21,383 nucleotides of DNA, taken from positions 1 through 21,383 of IMG/VR virus record IMGVR_UViG_3300031758_000674; one strand, given 5' to 3'. Source of the stretch: a virus. Within the stretch, counting starts at the first letter, position 1. Each line of letters begins with the position of its first letter. Positions 21,276 to 21,383 of this stretch are shown one piece after another. A program made the translations under genes and the position numbers. The notes under the pieces were generated by a model, which saw only the letters and a program-made list of their open reading frames with translations, made no database searches and was not told the origin of the DNA.

Positions 21276-21383
21276 ACTCCAATTTATATATCTGTTTAAA
21301 CATTGCGTCAATATTGAAAGATAGATATGAAAGAGAACGAGATGAACAAAGAAAATTAGAACAAAAATACCAGTCACAAAGAC
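21113..21383 (+). CDS. -1 frame continuation of the chaperone-like gene (partial)
   Basis: In the -1 frame an open stretch continues to the window end: YAGFFDIGEQDEREDSEG, then ARFYFNLTYQLAKEDITKFE, EVLNSNLYICLNIASILKD and RYERERDEQRKLEQKYQ. The acidic linker and helical domain look like real protein. Upstream this frame is open only back to a TGA at about 21029-21031. It would be the T part of a GT fusion. An alternative is a separate overlapping gene beginning at ATG 21167 (MDDAPKISAKE) after GAAGGG, a Shine-Dalgarno-like sequence rare in this genome. Confidence 0.6.

Noticed and set aside
1-21383. tRNA genes, integrase and attachment sites
   Set aside because: I saw no cloverleaf with a CCA-type acceptor, no recombinase motifs and no flanking direct repeats; their absence applies only to this window.

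Overview
The window looks like about 21 kb of a tailed double-stranded DNA phage (Caudoviricetes) of a Bacteroidota host, probably a flavobacterium-like aquatic bacterium. The reasons are: a complete head and packaging gene set; AT-rich DNA with A-rich leaders and almost no Shine-Dalgarno sequences; and six exact matches to the Bacteroidota promoter pattern (TTTG, 19-21 nt spacer, TAnnTTTG). No host housekeeping gene, rRNA, tRNA, integrase or CRISPR array is visible.

Left part (60-14123, all +): a head module. It starts with an 844-aa mosaic head protein that carries a HAD phosphatase-like domain and ends in an XkdF-like maturation protease. Next come a scaffold-like protein, the major capsid protein and a small virion protein, then a strong terminator. 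A second block holds a 267-aa virion protein, a 78-aa protein and a 1912-aa fibre built from Pro/Thr linkers, two PKD-like plus BspA-type repeat units, a Gly-rich domain and a seven-repeat propeller. It ends with a 149-aa protein, the portal, a connector-like protein and a small membrane/coiled-coil protein. Genes in this block are tightly packed, mostly with 1-4 nt overlaps, and a terminator follows.

Middle part (14200-16340): accessory and regulatory DNA. A gene for an exported, membrane-anchored protein has its own promoter and terminator, like a phage moron. Three genes then lie on the minus strand: an HNH endonuclease, an HTH protein and a small zinc-finger protein. Between the HNH and HTH genes lies about 230 nt with no convincing gene. 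It has a minus-strand promoter, three hairpins and a terminator, and I read it as an undescribed structured RNA.

Right part (16300-21383, +): a DUF6291-like replication-type protein, three small early-type genes behind a promoter with an adjacent perfect palindrome, then a promoter and terminator pair with no ORF between them (small RNA or attenuator). The packaging operon follows: two small proteins, small terminase, three tiny overlapping genes, large terminase, and a tail-assembly-chaperone-like gene whose coding signal moves to the -1 frame and runs off the window.

Most interesting points: the two promoter-terminator units without ORFs (15211-15477 minus, 17817-17930 plus); promoters that place start codons 3-5 nt after the -7 box, implying leaderless mRNAs; the HAD domain inside a head protein; the huge adhesin inside the head module; and the probable -1 frameshift. 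All functional names come from reading motifs by eye; no database search was run.
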